Below are positions 24,676 to 34,254 of a DNA stretch of 64,000 nt, piece after piece. The notes under the pieces were generated by a model, which saw only the letters and a list, made by a program, of their open reading frames with translations, made no database searches and had not been told where the DNA came from. The stretch's first letter is position 1; each line of letters starts with the position of its first letter. Both the position numbers and the translations under genes were made by a program. This DNA comes from Pseudomonas sp. (GTDB lineage Bacteria > Pseudomonadota > Gammaproteobacteria > Pseudomonadales > Pseudomonadaceae): assembly GCA_030656145.1 (NCBI GenBank), contig JAUSOF010000081.1, forward strand, positions 1-64,000, written 5' to 3'.

Positions 24676-25545
24676 TCAAGCGGTCAGTTTGATCAGGGCT
24701 TCACGGTATTTGTCGGCGGTCTTCTGTGCGACTTCGGCCGGTACGGCAGGAGCCGGCGGCTCTTTGTTCCAGCCGGTGGACTCCAGCCAATCGCGCACAA
24801 ACTGCTTGTCAAAGCTCGGCGGATTCTTGCCTTCGACGTAGCTGTCGGCAGGCCAGAAGCGGCTGGAGTCAGGGGTCAGCACTTCGTCCATCAGGGTCAG
24901 GGTGCCGTTCTCATCCAGGCCGAATTCAAACTTGGTGTCGGCAATGATGATCCCGCGGGTGGCGGCGTACTCGACGGCGGCGCTGTACAGGGCAATTGAG
25001 GTGTCACGCACTTGGGCGGCCAGTTCGGCACCTATGATGGCGGCGCACTGCTCGAAGGAGATGTTCTCGTCGTGGTCGCCGACGGCGGCCTTGGTCGAGG
25101 GGGTGAAGATCGGCTGTGGCAGCTTGGAGGCCTCCTGCAAGCCGGCTGGCAGCTGGATGCCGCAGACAGTGCCGCTTTTCTGGTATTCCTTCCAGCCGGA
25201 ACCGACGATGTAACCGCGCACGATAGCTTCCACGGCGACCGGCTTGAGACGCTTGGCGACCACCGCGCGACCTTCAACCAACGGCAATTCGGCGGCTGGC
25301 ACCACATCCTCGACCTTGTCGCCGGTAAAGTGGTTGGGCACCAGGCCGGCCAGCTTGTCGAACCAGAAGTTGGAAATCGCGGTAAGGATCTTGCCCTTGT
25401 CCGGAATCGGCTCAGCGAGGATCACATCGAAAGCCGAGAGGCGGTCGGTGGCGACTATCAGCATGCGCTTGTCGTCGATTTCGTAGAGGTCGCGGACTTT
25501 TCCCGAGTAGATTTTCTTCAGGCTCAGGGTCGCAGGAGTGGTCAT
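24676..25545 (-). CDS. purC: Phosphoribosylaminoimidazole-succinocarboxamide synthase, long form
   Basis: 289 residues of the SAICAR synthetase family, which joins CAIR and aspartate using ATP in purine synthesis. Motifs are [54 protein letters not shown] and [17 protein letters not shown]. Length and motifs match the long branch (about 290-306 residues, as in Burkholderia and yeast Ade1), not the ~237-residue branch typical of E. coli and most Pseudomonas at this locus. The start [11 protein letters not shown] is favoured over an ATG 22 codons upstream, which falls inside the upstream terminator. A separate terminator isolates it from bamC. Confidence 0.95.
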   Translation of the reverse strand: MTTPATLSLKKIYSGKVRDLYEIDDKRMLIVATDRLSAFDVILAEPIPDKGKILTAISNFWFDKLAGLVPNHFTGDKVEDVVPAAELPLVEGRAVVAKRLKPVAVEAIVRGYIVGSGWKEYQKSGTVCGIQLPAGLQEASKLPQPIFTPSTKAAVGDHDENISFEQCAAIIGAELAAQVRDTSIALYSAAVEYAATRGIIIADTKFEFGLDENGTLTLMDEVLTPDSSRFWPADSYVEGKNPPSFDKQFVRDWLESTGWNKEPPAPAVPAEVAQKTADKYREALIKLTA

Positions 25546-25565
25546 ATCGAGGTTTCCGCCTTTAG

Positions 25566-25602
25566 CAAACAAAACAGGCGAAACCCACCGGGTTTCGCCT
25601 AT
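25566..25602 (-). terminator. Terminator of the dapA-bamC transcript
   Basis: On the minus strand, AGGCGAAACC pairs with GGTTTCGCCT, followed by GTTTTGTTT. It lies 28 bases after the bamC stop and before purC. Confidence 0.85.
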
Positions 25603-25629
25603 TGGTATCACCGCTGTGGATACAGCCGG

Positions 25630-26748
25630 TTAGCCGAGATTTTCCTGGATCAAACCCAGAATCCGCCGCGCGACATCGGCCGGGGCAATGGTATTCAGGT
25701 CTTTTTCCACCGTAACTTGAACGCTGTCACCTACCGCTGTCAGGCGCACCTGGTAACGCTCGGCACGCGCATCAATGGCTTCCTTGTCCGGCGCCCCACC
25801 GAACAGACTGGCGAAGAAGCCCGGTTTCTCGTCCTTCTTCTGCGCACCCTCGGCCAGGTTGATGTAATACACACCGATGCTGCGGTTAAGGTCGTCGATG
25901 CGTACATCGGCCATTTCCAGGGAGCGACCGACACCAGACCAGGCACGGTCGAAATCGGCGCCAAGACTCAATAGCGGATTGCCGTTACCGTCTTCCGATA
26001 GGCTGACGCGGCTCGGTGCATCAAAGTCGCGGGCTGCCAGCAGCGACACGGAACCGCCCTGCTCGGCACTGCGTGCCAGGCTCACGAGCATTTCGTCGAG
26101 CAGCGCAGCTTCCAGGCTGGAATTGCCGCTGCCACTGGCGAAGGCCACATCGGCACTGCTGCCAGCTGGGCGCTCGGCACTGAGCACGAAGACTTCACTG
26201 GTATTGCGTTGCACGCCAGGCTCGATCCGCACCCGCACACGGGTTTCAGCATCGGCAGCAACGCCCGACACGCGACCGCTCAGGCGCTGAGCCATGCTCG
26301 TGGACAGCTGATCGAAACGCTGCCAGCTGGTAACGAACTCACCAATCTGCGGACGCTCGGCAGCAATCCGGAAGCCGTTATCTTCGAAAAACTGACGCGC
26401 AATCGGCCAGACTTCGGCCGGCACGCGCTGAGCGACCAACCAACGCGACTCACCGCTCTTTTGCAGACTGAACTCACTGGCATCGGCACGCACGGCCAAC
26501 GCCTGTGGACGCGGGACTTCGTATTCACCTTCGACCGTGCTGCTGGCGACCTGTTGCGGCACCGGCAACAACGGATCAAGGCGCTTGGCCGTGACGTTAG
26601 CCGGCAACTGCATGGGTGCGGTTTGCCGTGCCGCGAGGTAGTCACTGCCGCGATCACGGAAATAGCCATCTTCGCCATAGATCCAGCCGCAACCGCTAGT
26701 GCTGGAGATGATCAGAGCAAGTGCGGAAAGTCCGCCCAGTCGCTTCAT
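25630..26748 (-). CDS. bamC: Outer membrane protein assembly factor BamC
   Basis: 372-residue lipoprotein. The signal peptide ends SSTSGC with lipidated Cys20, followed by the conserved N-terminal stretch [17 protein letters not shown] and two helix-grip domains of the NlpB/DapX family. BamC is a lipoprotein subunit of the BAM complex, which folds beta-barrel proteins into the outer membrane. It follows dapA by 17 bp, an order conserved in gamma-proteobacteria and the source of the old name dapX. Confidence 0.93.
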   Translation of the reverse strand: MKRLGGLSALALIISSTSGCGWIYGEDGYFRDRGSDYLAARQTAPMQLPANVTAKRLDPLLPVPQQVASSTVEGEYEVPRPQALAVRADASEFSLQKSGESRWLVAQRVPAEVWPIARQFFEDNGFRIAAERPQIGEFVTSWQRFDQLSTSMAQRLSGRVSGVAADAETRVRVRIEPGVQRNTSEVFVLSAERPAGSSADVAFASGSGNSSLEAALLDEMLVSLARSAEQGGSVSLLAARDFDAPSRVSLSEDGNGNPLLSLGADFDRAWSGVGRSLEMADVRIDDLNRSIGVYYINLAEGAQKKDEKPGFFASLFGGAPDKEAIDARAERYQVRLTAVGDSVQVTVEKDLNTIAPADVARRILGLIQENLG

Positions 26749-26765
26749 GCGTAGTATTTCCTCAA

Positions 26766-27644
26766 TTAAACCAATACGCCGGACTGGCGCAGGGCCTGAC
26801 GCAGCGGTTCATGACAACGCGGGCTGAGCCAGGTCAGCGGCAAACGGATACCGTCCGGCATCATGCCCATTTCATGCAGGGCGAACTTCACCGGAATCGG
26901 GTTGGACTCGATAAACAAAGCCTTGTGCAGCGGCATCAGCCGGTCATTGATGGCACGCGCAGTAACAGCGTCACCGGCCATGGCGGCGGCGCACAGCTCG
27001 CTCATCGCGCGCGGGGCGACGTTGGCAGTCACCGAGATGTTGCCCTTGCCGCCAATCAGCATCAGCTCGACGGCTGTGGCGTCATCGCCGGAATACACCA
27101 GGAAATCCTTGCTCACCCGATCCAGAACTTCCTGGCCACGCTGCAGGTCGCCGGTGGCTTCCTTGATGCCGATGATATTGGCGATCGTCGACAGACGCTC
27201 GACCGTTTCCGGCAGCATGTCGCAGACGGTACGACCCGGCACGTTGTAGAGAATCTGCGGAATGGCCACCGACTCGGCGATATGCCGGAAGTGCAGGTAA
27301 AGACCTTCCTGGGTCGGCTTGTTGTAATACGGCGTGACCAGCAGGCAGGCATCGGCGCCCACATCCTTGGCCGCACGGGTCAACTCGACCGATTCGCGCG
27401 TGGAATTGCCACCCGTACCGGCGATCACCGGAATACGTCCGGCGACCTGATCGACCACACGTCGGATGACTTCGATGTGCTCGGACACTTCCAACGTGGC
27501 CGACTCGCCGGTGGTACCGACCGCGACGATGGCGTTGGTGCCCTCTTGCAGGTGGAAATCCACCAGTTTGCTCAGGCTGTCCCAATCGAGACCACCCTGT
27601 GCATCCATGGGCGTGACCAGTGCCACCATACTGCCCGCAATCAT
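26766..27644 (-). CDS. dapA: 4-hydroxy-tetrahydrodipicolinate synthase
   Basis: 292-residue TIM-barrel enzyme condensing pyruvate with aspartate semialdehyde in the lysine and diaminopimelate pathway. Visible motifs are [12 protein letters not shown] near residue 40, [14 protein letters not shown] (Tyr of the catalytic triad region) and IGIKEATGD containing the Schiff-base lysine. The start [13 protein letters not shown] matches family members; the 49 codons upstream lack protein-like character. Upstream bamC follows on the same transcript. Confidence 0.97.
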   Translation of the reverse strand: MIAGSMVALVTPMDAQGGLDWDSLSKLVDFHLQEGTNAIVAVGTTGESATLEVSEHIEVIRRVVDQVAGRIPVIAGTGGNSTRESVELTRAAKDVGADACLLVTPYYNKPTQEGLYLHFRHIAESVAIPQILYNVPGRTVCDMLPETVERLSTIANIIGIKEATGDLQRGQEVLDRVSKDFLVYSGDDATAVELMLIGGKGNISVTANVAPRAMSELCAAAMAGDAVTARAINDRLMPLHKALFIESNPIPVKFALHEMGMMPDGIRLPLTWLSPRCHEPLRQALRQSGVLV

Positions 27645-28033
27645 GCAACCACTCCAGCCGGAAAAAGAGAGCCGTAATGGTACTGGCGCCACCCACCTTG
27701 CACAAGCGAAGGAAAAGGTCGATCGGCAAGCACAGCAACTCGGCATTCCTCTTGGCGACCGGGAAACTACCCAAGGACGTAGCAAACGCACTGCAGGACG
27801 CGCAAACCAGACGCGTCACCTGAAACGAGGCAGGCCGAGCTAAATGACTGCAGCGCTTGCGGAGCGCAATAGCAGTTGCAGCCGACCGGCGGCGGTAGCG
27901 GCAGACAAGCGATGCCCCTCAGCCTCTCACTCATCGAGTGACGAGCATTCCCCTAAGCGGCGCTTTTCGCTACCCTTCAGACTTTGCTCGGTAGCCATTG
28001 TGGGCCGAGCGTTCATCGCTTTAGGAATGCTGC
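27645..28033. other. Divergent promoter region between dapA and gcvR
   Basis: About 390 bp without a gene, between divergently transcribed dapA and gcvR. Promoters for both operons must lie here. I see no strong terminator, riboswitch-like structure or recognisable operator, and no lysine-riboswitch signature. Confidence 0.5.
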
Positions 28034-28591
28034 ATGTCCACCCCCCCAGTTCGCGAACAATTCCTCGTCATCAGCGCACTCGGCCCCAACGCCATGGAGC
28101 TGACCAATGTGCTTTGCCGTACCAGCAATGAAAATCGCTGCGCCGTCATCAGCACCCGCCTGAGCCGTCATGGTGAGACCAGCGCCCTGGTGCTGCAGAT
28201 CTCCGGTAGCTGGGACGCTCTGGCGCGCCTTGAGTCGAGCCTACCGGCCCTGGCCAAGAAACACGGCTTTACCGTCAATGTGACGCGCAGCGCCGCAGCG
28301 GAAAATCGCCCCCAGGCCCTGCCATACGTGGCGTATGTCAGCTCGGCCTACCGTCCGGACATCCTTAATGAACTGTGTCAGTTCTTCATCGACCACAACG
28401 TCGAACTGGAAAGCCTGACCTGCGATACCTACCTGGCTCCGCAGACCGGCGGCACCATGCTCAATGCGACGCTGACCGTGACCCTGCCGGCAGGCACCCA
28501 GATCAGCTGGCTACGCGACCAGTTCCTCGACTTCTCAGATGCCTTGAACCTGGACGCCCTGATCGAACCCTGGCGCCCACAAAACCCATAA
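28034..28591 (+). CDS. gcvR: Glycine cleavage system regulator GcvR-like ACT protein
   Basis: 185 residues with two ACT domains: VISALGPNAMELTNVLCRT near the start and YVSSAYRPDILNELCQFFID in the middle. The family is represented by E. coli GcvR, which binds glycine and restrains the activator GcvA. In Pseudomonas the orthologue sits in this dapA-bcp context and its exact role is less established. It is 11 bp upstream of bcp and likely cotranscribed. Confidence 0.87.
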   Translation: MSTPPVREQFLVISALGPNAMELTNVLCRTSNENRCAVISTRLSRHGETSALVLQISGSWDALARLESSLPALAKKHGFTVNVTRSAAAENRPQALPYVAYVSSAYRPDILNELCQFFIDHNVELESLTCDTYLAPQTGGTMLNATLTVTLPAGTQISWLRDQFLDFSDALNLDALIEPWRPQNP

Positions 28592-28602
28592 GGAACCGCC
28601 CC

Positions 28603-29076
28603 ATGGCCGTAGCACTCGACACCCCGGTTGCCGATTTCCAGGCTCCGGCCACCAGCGGCCAGCAGGTCCAGCTGTCGGCGCTGCAGGGTCAGCACGTAGT
28701 GATCTACTTCTACCCGAAAGACAGCACCCCTGGCTGCACCACCGAAGGTCAGGGCTTTCGCGATCACTACCCGGCCTTCCAGGCCGCCAACACCCTGGTA
28801 TTCGGTGTATCGCGGGACAGCCTCAAATCCCACGAGAACTTCAAGTGCAAGCAGGCGTTCCCGTTTGAGCTGATCTCGGATAAGGATGAAGCACTCTGCC
28901 AGCTGTTCGACGTGATCAAGCTGAAAAAGCTCTACGGCAAGGAATACCTGGGCGTCGACCGCAGCACCTTCCTGATCGACAAGCATGGCGTGCTGCGCCA
29001 GGAATGGCGCGGGGTGAAAGTGCCGGGGCATGTAGATGCAGTACTGGCCGCAGCCCAGGGCCTGCATAACGCCTGA
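28603..29076 (+). CDS. bcp: Thioredoxin-dependent peroxiredoxin, Bcp/PrxQ type
   Basis: 157 residues. The peroxidatic cysteine is Cys45 in TPGCTTEGQGFRD. The E. coli-type resolving cysteine five residues later is replaced (Gln50). Cys82 in HENFKCKQAF occupies the alpha-3 position used as resolving cysteine in Xanthomonas PrxQ, so this is probably an atypical 2-Cys enzyme of that class. It reduces peroxides using thioredoxin. The start has AAGGAA 6 bases upstream, and a terminator follows. Confidence 0.95.
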   Translation: MAVALDTPVADFQAPATSGQQVQLSALQGQHVVIYFYPKDSTPGCTTEGQGFRDHYPAFQAANTLVFGVSRDSLKSHENFKCKQAFPFELISDKDEALCQLFDVIKLKKLYGKEYLGVDRSTFLIDKHGVLRQEWRGVKVPGHVDAVLAAAQGLHNA

Positions 29077-29090
29077 AGCAGCACCAATAC

Positions 29091-29135
29091 AAAAAGGCCG
29101 CTTGCGGGGGATACCTGCAAGCGGCCTTTTTGTTT
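29091..29135. terminator. Bidirectional terminator between bcp and perM
   Basis: A perfect 15-bp stem, AAAAAGGCCGCTTGC with GCAAGCGGCCTTTTT, with T-tracts on both strands, lies between two convergent genes and should terminate both. Confidence 0.92.
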
Positions 29136-29186
29136 GAGACCGCGGCAGTTAGCGCCTGGCGGCGGCCATCAACCAGACAACGGCCC

Positions 29187-30257
29187 TCACTCGCCCGGCA
29201 ACGCCAGCTCCTTGCGCGGCCAGGCATTGAGCACGGCCTTGAACAGAGTGGCCAAGGGAATGGCGAAGAACACCCCCCAGAAGCCCCACAAGCCACCAAA
29301 CAGCAATACCGCACAGATGATCGCCACTGGGTGCAGGTTGACCGCCTCGGAGAACAGCAGCGGCACCAGCACGTTGCCGTCCAACGCCTGGATCACCGCA
29401 TAGACCGCCATCAGGTAGAGAAACTGGTCGCTGAAGCCCCACTGAAACAGCCCGATCAGCGCCACCGGCACCGTCGCCACCACTGCACCGATATATGGCA
29501 CTACCACCGACAACCCCACCATCAACGCCAGCAGCGCTGCATAGTTGAGCCCCAGCGCGGCAAAGGCGATGTAGGTGACCACGCCGCAGATGATGATCTC
29601 GATGAACTTGCCGCGAATGTAGTTGGCAATCTGCTGGTTCATTTCCAGCGCCACCCGGGTAATCAGGGTGCGCTCGCGCGGCAGGTAGCTGCGAAACCAG
29701 GCGCCGATCACCTCACGATCCTTGAGGAAGAAAAACACCAGGATCGGGACCAGCACCAGGTAAATCATGATGCTGACCAGCAGCGGCAGACTGGATAACG
29801 AGAACGACAGCGCCCACTGGCCGAACTTGCCAGCCTCGCCGCTGATCGCATCGGTCAACTGCAATACCTGGGCATCGCTGATCAGGTTCGGGTAGCGCTC
29901 CGGCAACAGCAGGAACAGCGATTGCCACTCACCCAGCATGCGCGGCAGTTCGTTGAACAGGGTACTCAACTGGCGCCAGAGCAGCGGCACCAACACCAGC
30001 AGAAACAAGCCGAGCAAACTCATGAACAACAGGAACACCAGCGACACCGCCACTATCTGCGGCAGGCGCAAACGCTCCAGGGCATTGACCAACCCCTGCA
30101 TGAGAAACGCCAGCACCAGCCCGGTCAGCACCGGTGCCAGCATGCCGCCGAGGGTCAATACAGCGGCAAAGCCGAGTACCAACAGCAGCGCCAGGACCAC
30201 CGCCTGCTCATCGGAGAAATAGCGGTGGAACCAGTTGCGCAACACCTTAATCATCAA
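29187..30257 (-). CDS. AI-2E family transporter (PerM/TqsA-like)
   Basis: 356 residues with about eight membrane segments and the family signature in the last third (GLSVVVPYIGAVVATVPVAL). AI-2E family members include TqsA, linked to autoinducer-2 export, and sodium/proton antiporters; the substrate cannot be read from sequence. Two start codons lie in tandem (MMIKVL). The tusA-like gene 37 bp upstream is on the same strand. Confidence 0.88.
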   Translation of the reverse strand: MMIKVLRNWFHRYFSDEQAVVLALLLVLGFAAVLTLGGMLAPVLTGLVLAFLMQGLVNALERLRLPQIVAVSLVFLLFMSLLGLFLLVLVPLLWRQLSTLFNELPRMLGEWQSLFLLLPERYPNLISDAQVLQLTDAISGEAGKFGQWALSFSLSSLPLLVSIMIYLVLVPILVFFFLKDREVIGAWFRSYLPRERTLITRVALEMNQQIANYIRGKFIEIIICGVVTYIAFAALGLNYAALLALMVGLSVVVPYIGAVVATVPVALIGLFQWGFSDQFLYLMAVYAVIQALDGNVLVPLLFSEAVNLHPVAIICAVLLFGGLWGFWGVFFAIPLATLFKAVLNAWPRKELALPGE

Positions 30258-30294
30258 TATTCCTTAGATCGAAACAGCCTACGCAAAACGCGTA

Positions 30295-30546
30295 TCAAGC
30301 CTTACGCAACCAATAGCGGTAGACACCCGCCTCTTCCTCTTCACGCAATAAGCCATGCCCTGCGAGCCTGGCGAAGGCACGAAAATCACGTTGCGAGCCG
30401 GCATCGGTGGCAATGACCTTGAGCACCGCACCGCTTGCCAGACGATTCAACTCCAGCTTGGCCTTGAGCAACGGCAGCGGACACCTCAAGCCACACGCGT
30501 CCAGCTCGGCCTCGTAGGTACCATCCCACATCTCCACATCGTTCAT
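30295..30546 (-). CDS. tusA: TusA-family sulfur carrier
   Basis: 83 residues with the TusA/SirA signature LDACGLRCPLPLLKAK, including the sulfur-carrying Cys22 of CPxP. TusA proteins relay persulfide sulfur to tRNA thiolation and cofactor synthesis; from memory the P. aeruginosa orthologue at this locus is tied to molybdenum cofactor homeostasis. A very strong ribosome binding site (AGGAGG) precedes this ATG, which settles the start against a much longer upstream frame. Divergent from bepA with about 106 bp between. Confidence 0.93.
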   Translation of the reverse strand: MNDVEMWDGTYEAELDACGLRCPLPLLKAKLELNRLASGAVLKVIATDAGSQRDFRAFARLAGHGLLREEEEAGVYRYWLRKA

Positions 30547-30652
30547 TCGAGCCCTCCTAAACAGCACTAAGGATACCCAAGACCGTGCAACTCTGGCCAG
30601 GTGAACGCTTGCCCGGCTACAGTAGCGACTTTGTTCGCCAAGAGCTCTGTGC

Positions 30653-32086
30653 ATGAATGTCCTGCGCCCCATCCTGTTGACGCTCGCCTGCCTGACTGCC
30701 CAGCCTGGCCTGGCCAGCGATCTACCGTCACTCGGCGACTCCAGTTCTTCGATTGTCTCGCCACAGCAAGAACACCAACTGGGACGCGCCTGGTTGAGCC
30801 TGCTGCGTGGCCAGATTCGCCAACTGTCAGACCCCCAACTCAAGGACTTCGTCGAGAGCAGTGTGTATCGCCTGGGCGAAACCAGCGAACTGCAAGACCG
30901 GCGCCTGGAATTCGTCCTGCTCGATAGCCCGCAGATCAACGCCTTTGCCGCACCCGGCGGAATCATCGGGGTCAACGGCGGGCTGTTTCTCTACGCTCAG
31001 ACCGAAGCCGAATACGCCTCGGTAATGGCCCACGAACTTGCCCACTTGTCGCAACGCCATTTTGCCCGCGGCCTGGAAGCCCAGCAGCGCATGCAACTAC
31101 CACTGATGGCCGCCATGCTCGCCGGCATCGTGGCGGCGGCAGCCGGTGCTGGGGATGCAGGGATCGCGGCTATTGCCTCAGCCCAGGCGGCAGCCATCCA
31201 GGAACAACGGCGCTTCTCCCGGCAAAATGAGCAGGAAGCAGACCGTATCGGCCTGGTCAATCTGGAGAAAGCTGGCTACGACCCCCGGGCCATGCCGAGC
31301 ATGTTCGAGCGCCTGATGCGCCAATATCGTTACGACCGCAAGCCGCCGGAATTTCTCCTGACCCACCCGGTATCCGAATCACGCATCGCCGACACCCGCA
31401 ACCGCGCCGAACAAGCCAAAGCCGGCGGGGTGATCGACAGCGTGCGTTACCAGCTGATGCGTGCCCGCGTGCAACTGATCTACGAAGACACCCCAGGCCT
31501 GGCAGCCAAGCGTTTTCGCGCCATGCTCGACGAGAAGCCCGAACTGGAAGCCGCCCGCTACGGTCTGGCCCTGGCGCAAATCAAGAGCGGCCAGCACCAG
31601 CAGGCCCGCGAGAGCCTACTACTGCTGCTGCAGTCGGCACCCAACGACATCACCTACAACCTGGCCCAAATCGAACTGGACATGGCCTCCAACCGCCTGC
31701 AGGAAGCCCAGACCCGCATCGCGACGCTTCGAAGTGACTACCCAAACAATTATCCGCTGAGCCAGGCTCACATTGACCTGCTGATGAAGCAGGGCCGCAC
31801 CCAGGATGCCGAGAAAGCCCTCGATACACTGCTCAAGAAACGAACCAACGATCCCGACATCTGGTACCAGGTCGCCGAAGTGCGTGGCCTCAGCGGCAAC
31901 ACCATCGGCCTGCACCAGGCGCGCGCGGAGTACTTCGCCCTGGTCGGCGACTACACCCAGGCCATCGAGCAGCTCGACTTCGCCAAACGCCGCGCGACCA
32001 ACAACTTCCAACTCGCCTCACGCATTGACGCACGACAACGGCAACTACTGGAAGACCAACGCATCATCGAGCAAATGTTGCGCTAA
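30653..32086 (+). CDS. bepA: Periplasmic M48 metalloprotease with TPR domain (BepA/YfgC)
   Basis: 477 residues with a signal peptide (ILLTLACLTAQPGLAS). The M48 zinc motif HELAH spans residues 127-131 and the third ligand is Glu193 in NEQEAD. TPR repeats occupy the C-terminal half. BepA assists BAM and LptD assembly and degrades stalled outer-membrane proteins. Its neighbour bamC lies 4 kb away, so the region holds two outer-membrane biogenesis genes. No terminator is obvious after it. Confidence 0.95.
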   Translation: MNVLRPILLTLACLTAQPGLASDLPSLGDSSSSIVSPQQEHQLGRAWLSLLRGQIRQLSDPQLKDFVESSVYRLGETSELQDRRLEFVLLDSPQINAFAAPGGIIGVNGGLFLYAQTEAEYASVMAHELAHLSQRHFARGLEAQQRMQLPLMAAMLAGIVAAAAGAGDAGIAAIASAQAAAIQEQRRFSRQNEQEADRIGLVNLEKAGYDPRAMPSMFERLMRQYRYDRKPPEFLLTHPVSESRIADTRNRAEQAKAGGVIDSVRYQLMRARVQLIYEDTPGLAAKRFRAMLDEKPELEAARYGLALAQIKSGQHQQARESLLLLLQSAPNDITYNLAQIELDMASNRLQEAQTRIATLRSDYPNNYPLSQAHIDLLMKQGRTQDAEKALDTLLKKRTNDPDIWYQVAEVRGLSGNTIGLHQARAEYFALVGDYTQAIEQLDFAKRRATNNFQLASRIDARQRQLLEDQRIIEQMLR

Positions 32087-32201
32087 GTTTGGCCAGGTCG
32101 AGAGCCGCAGCCCTCAGAGACCGCATCTCCGGCCTTGCTCAGTAGCCTGAGCCAGGCCCGTGTAGACGCCCACCATCGCCGGCGGCAGACAGCATGCCCG
32201 C

Positions 32202-33260
32202 CTACGCGTTGCCCGACAGCTTGAGGCGCGCCGCCTGAGTAAAGTCGAGCATGCGCTTAAGCGGCTTGATTGCCTTTGGAATCAGCGCTGCATCCACGAG
32301 GATCTCGTTGCTGCCCTCGCGCAGGCACTCCAGCGTGCGCTGCAGGGTATTCATGGCCATCCATGGACAATGTGCGCAACTGCGGCAAGCAGCTCCGTTA
32401 CCTGCGGTAGGGGCCTCGATAAACTCCTTGTCCGGGCACAGCTGCTGCATCTTGTAGAAGATGCCACGGTCGGTGGCGACGATAAACGTCTTGTTCGGCA
32501 GACGCTGAGCAGCGGCAATCAGCTGACTGGTAGAGCCCACCGCATCGGCCAGGTCGATCACTGCCGTTGGCGACTCCGGGTGGACCAGGACGGCGGCGTC
32601 CGGGTACAGCGCCTTCATGTCCTCCAACTGTTTGGCCTTGAACTCTTCGTGGACGATGCAAGCGCCGTCCCACAGCAGCATATCGGCACCGGTCTGGTTC
32701 TGGATGTAACGCCCCAGATGCTGATCCGGCGCCCAGATGATGCTCTCGCCGTTGTCCATCAGATGCTCGACGATTTCCACCGCGCAACTGGACGTCACCA
32801 CCCAGTCGGCCCGCGCCTTCACCGCCGCCGAGGTATTGGCGTACACCACCACGGTGCGCTGCGGGTGCTCATCGCAGAATGCCGAGAATTCCTCCACAGG
32901 ACAGCCCAGATCAAGCGAGCAGGTCGCCTCCAGCGTCGGCATCAATACGCGTTTTTCCGGATTGAGAATCTTCGCCGTCTCGCCCATGAACTTGACGCCA
33001 GCCACCAGCACGGTTTGCGCCGGGTGCTGATTGCCGAAACGGGCCATCTCCAGCGAGTCGGAAACGCAGCCGCCGGTCTCTTCGGCCAGGGCCTGCAGCA
33101 CCGGATCGCAGTAGTAATGCGCCACCAGCACGGCGTTCTGTTTTTTCAACTCGGCGGCAATCTCGGCGCGATAGAACGACTCTTGTTCAGGCGTCAGCGG
33201 CTTGGGCTGCTTGGCATCGAGATGGGCTTGCACCAGTAGGCGTTCGGAAATCTGCGTCAT
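32202..33260 (-). CDS. nadA: Quinolinate synthase
   Basis: 352 residues. NadA converts iminoaspartate and dihydroxyacetone phosphate to quinolinate in NAD synthesis using an oxygen-sensitive 4Fe-4S cluster. Candidate cluster cysteines are seen in [17 protein letters not shown] and CRSCAHCPW. The start [15 protein letters not shown] matches family members. Transcribed alone here; tRNA-Lys lies upstream on the same strand with its own terminator. Confidence 0.97.
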   Translation of the reverse strand: MTQISERLLVQAHLDAKQPKPLTPEQESFYRAEIAAELKKQNAVLVAHYYCDPVLQALAEETGGCVSDSLEMARFGNQHPAQTVLVAGVKFMGETAKILNPEKRVLMPTLEATCSLDLGCPVEEFSAFCDEHPQRTVVVYANTSAAVKARADWVVTSSCAVEIVEHLMDNGESIIWAPDQHLGRYIQNQTGADMLLWDGACIVHEEFKAKQLEDMKALYPDAAVLVHPESPTAVIDLADAVGSTSQLIAAAQRLPNKTFIVATDRGIFYKMQQLCPDKEFIEAPTAGNGAACRSCAHCPWMAMNTLQRTLECLREGSNEILVDAALIPKAIKPLKRMLDFTQAARLKLSGNA

Positions 33261-33378
33261 GTCATCAGGCCCTGTGAAGGTCTATCAGCGCGGGAGTCAA
33301 GTATATACCCGCAGGTCTGGCGAAAAAGCAGGCGAGCAATAGCCACGCAAGAGTGGTGAAGAGAAAAGCTACACATAC

Positions 33379-33421
33379 AAAAAAGCCTGAAGGCTCCTTT
33401 TACCGGAACCTTCAGGCTTTC
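33379..33421 (-). terminator. Terminator of tRNA-Lys
   Basis: On the minus strand, AAAGCCTGAAGG pairs with CCTTCAGGCTTT around a 20-base loop, followed by TTT. It lies 23 bases after the CCA end. Confidence 0.85.
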
Positions 33422-33444
33422 TCGACCTTCCGCAGAAGGAAATA

Positions 33445-33520
33445 TGGTGGGTCGTGTGGGATTCGAACCTACGACCAATTGGTTAAAAGCCAACTGCTCT
33501 ACCAACTGAGCTAACGACCC
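33445..33520 (-). tRNA. tRNA-Lys(TTT)
   Basis: A 76-base cloverleaf with encoded CCA. The anticodon loop is CTTTTAA with anticodon TTT. In P. aeruginosa the tRNA-Lys next to queC is a known attachment site for PAPI-1/pKLC102-type elements; here its 3' side runs directly into a terminator and nadA with no integrase. Confidence 0.97.
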
Positions 33521-33532
33521 GACGCGAGGCGC

Positions 33533-33560
33533 ATGATACTGATTTAATTCAGAAATTCAA
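33533..33560 (-). promoter_or_regulatory. Sigma-70 promoter of tRNA-Lys
   Basis: On the minus strand a -35 TTGAAT (33555-33560), a 16-bp AT-rich spacer and a -10 TATCAT (33533-33538) are followed by GCGCCTCGCG, a GC-rich discriminator, up to the tRNA. Confidence 0.75.
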
Positions 33561-33578
33561 CACTTCACGAAAACTTTT

Positions 33579-34253
33579 TTAGAAATAACGGGTGGGGTCA
33601 TCCACGCCGGCCGCTGCAAAGCCCACCGCACGCAGGCGACAGCTGTCGCATTTACCGCATGCACGTCCCTCGTCATCGGCCTGATAACAAGAGACCGTCA
33701 GCGCATAATCGACACCAAGACGCATACCGACCTGAACGATCTCGGCCTTGCTCATATTCTGCAACGGGGCCTGAATGCGAAAACCCTGCCCTTCTACACC
33801 GGCCTTGGTGGCCAGGTTAGCCATGCGCTCGAAGGCCTCGATAAACTCCGGCCGGCAATCCGGATAACCGGAGTAATCCACTGCATTGACGCCGATAAAG
33901 ATATCCCGCGCCCCCAACACTTCAGCCCAACCCAGCGCCAGGGAGAGGAACACAGTATTGCGCGCCGGCACATAGGTGACTGGAATCCCCTCGCTCGGGC
34001 TTTCCGGCACATCGATGCTGGCGTCCGTCAACGCTGAGCCGCCCATGCCATTGAGATTCAGGCCAATCACCTTATGCTCAACCACACCCAATTGCCGAGC
34101 CACCTGCTCTGCCGCGTGCAACTCCGAGCAGTGACGCTGACCGTAGTCGAAACTCATGGTGTAACAGCTGTAGCCATCAGCCTTGGCCAATGCCACCACG
34201 GTGGCCGAGTCCAGGCCTCCAGACAGTAGAATTACCGCTTTCTTAGCACTCAT
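33579..34253 (-). CDS. queC: 7-cyano-7-deazaguanine synthase
   Basis: 224 residues. The PP-loop SGGLDS (residues 11-16) binds ATP and a C-terminal zinc site is formed by cysteines in [17 protein letters not shown]. QueC converts 7-carboxy-7-deazaguanine to preQ0 for queuosine synthesis. The start [10 protein letters not shown] fits the family; a longer frame overlaps queE. It begins one base after the queE stop, so the two are coupled. Confidence 0.96.
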   Translation of the reverse strand: MSAKKAVILLSGGLDSATVVALAKADGYSCYTMSFDYGQRHCSELHAAEQVARQLGVVEHKVIGLNLNGMGGSALTDASIDVPESPSEGIPVTYVPARNTVFLSLALGWAEVLGARDIFIGVNAVDYSGYPDCRPEFIEAFERMANLATKAGVEGQGFRIQAPLQNMSKAEIVQVGMRLGVDYALTVSCYQADDEGRACGKCDSCRLRAVGFAAAGVDDPTRYF

Positions 34254-34254
34254 A

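Noticed and set aside
33257..33505. An 82-residue frame over tRNA-Lys and its terminator
   Set aside because: It is read through a tRNA gene, so it is an artefact.
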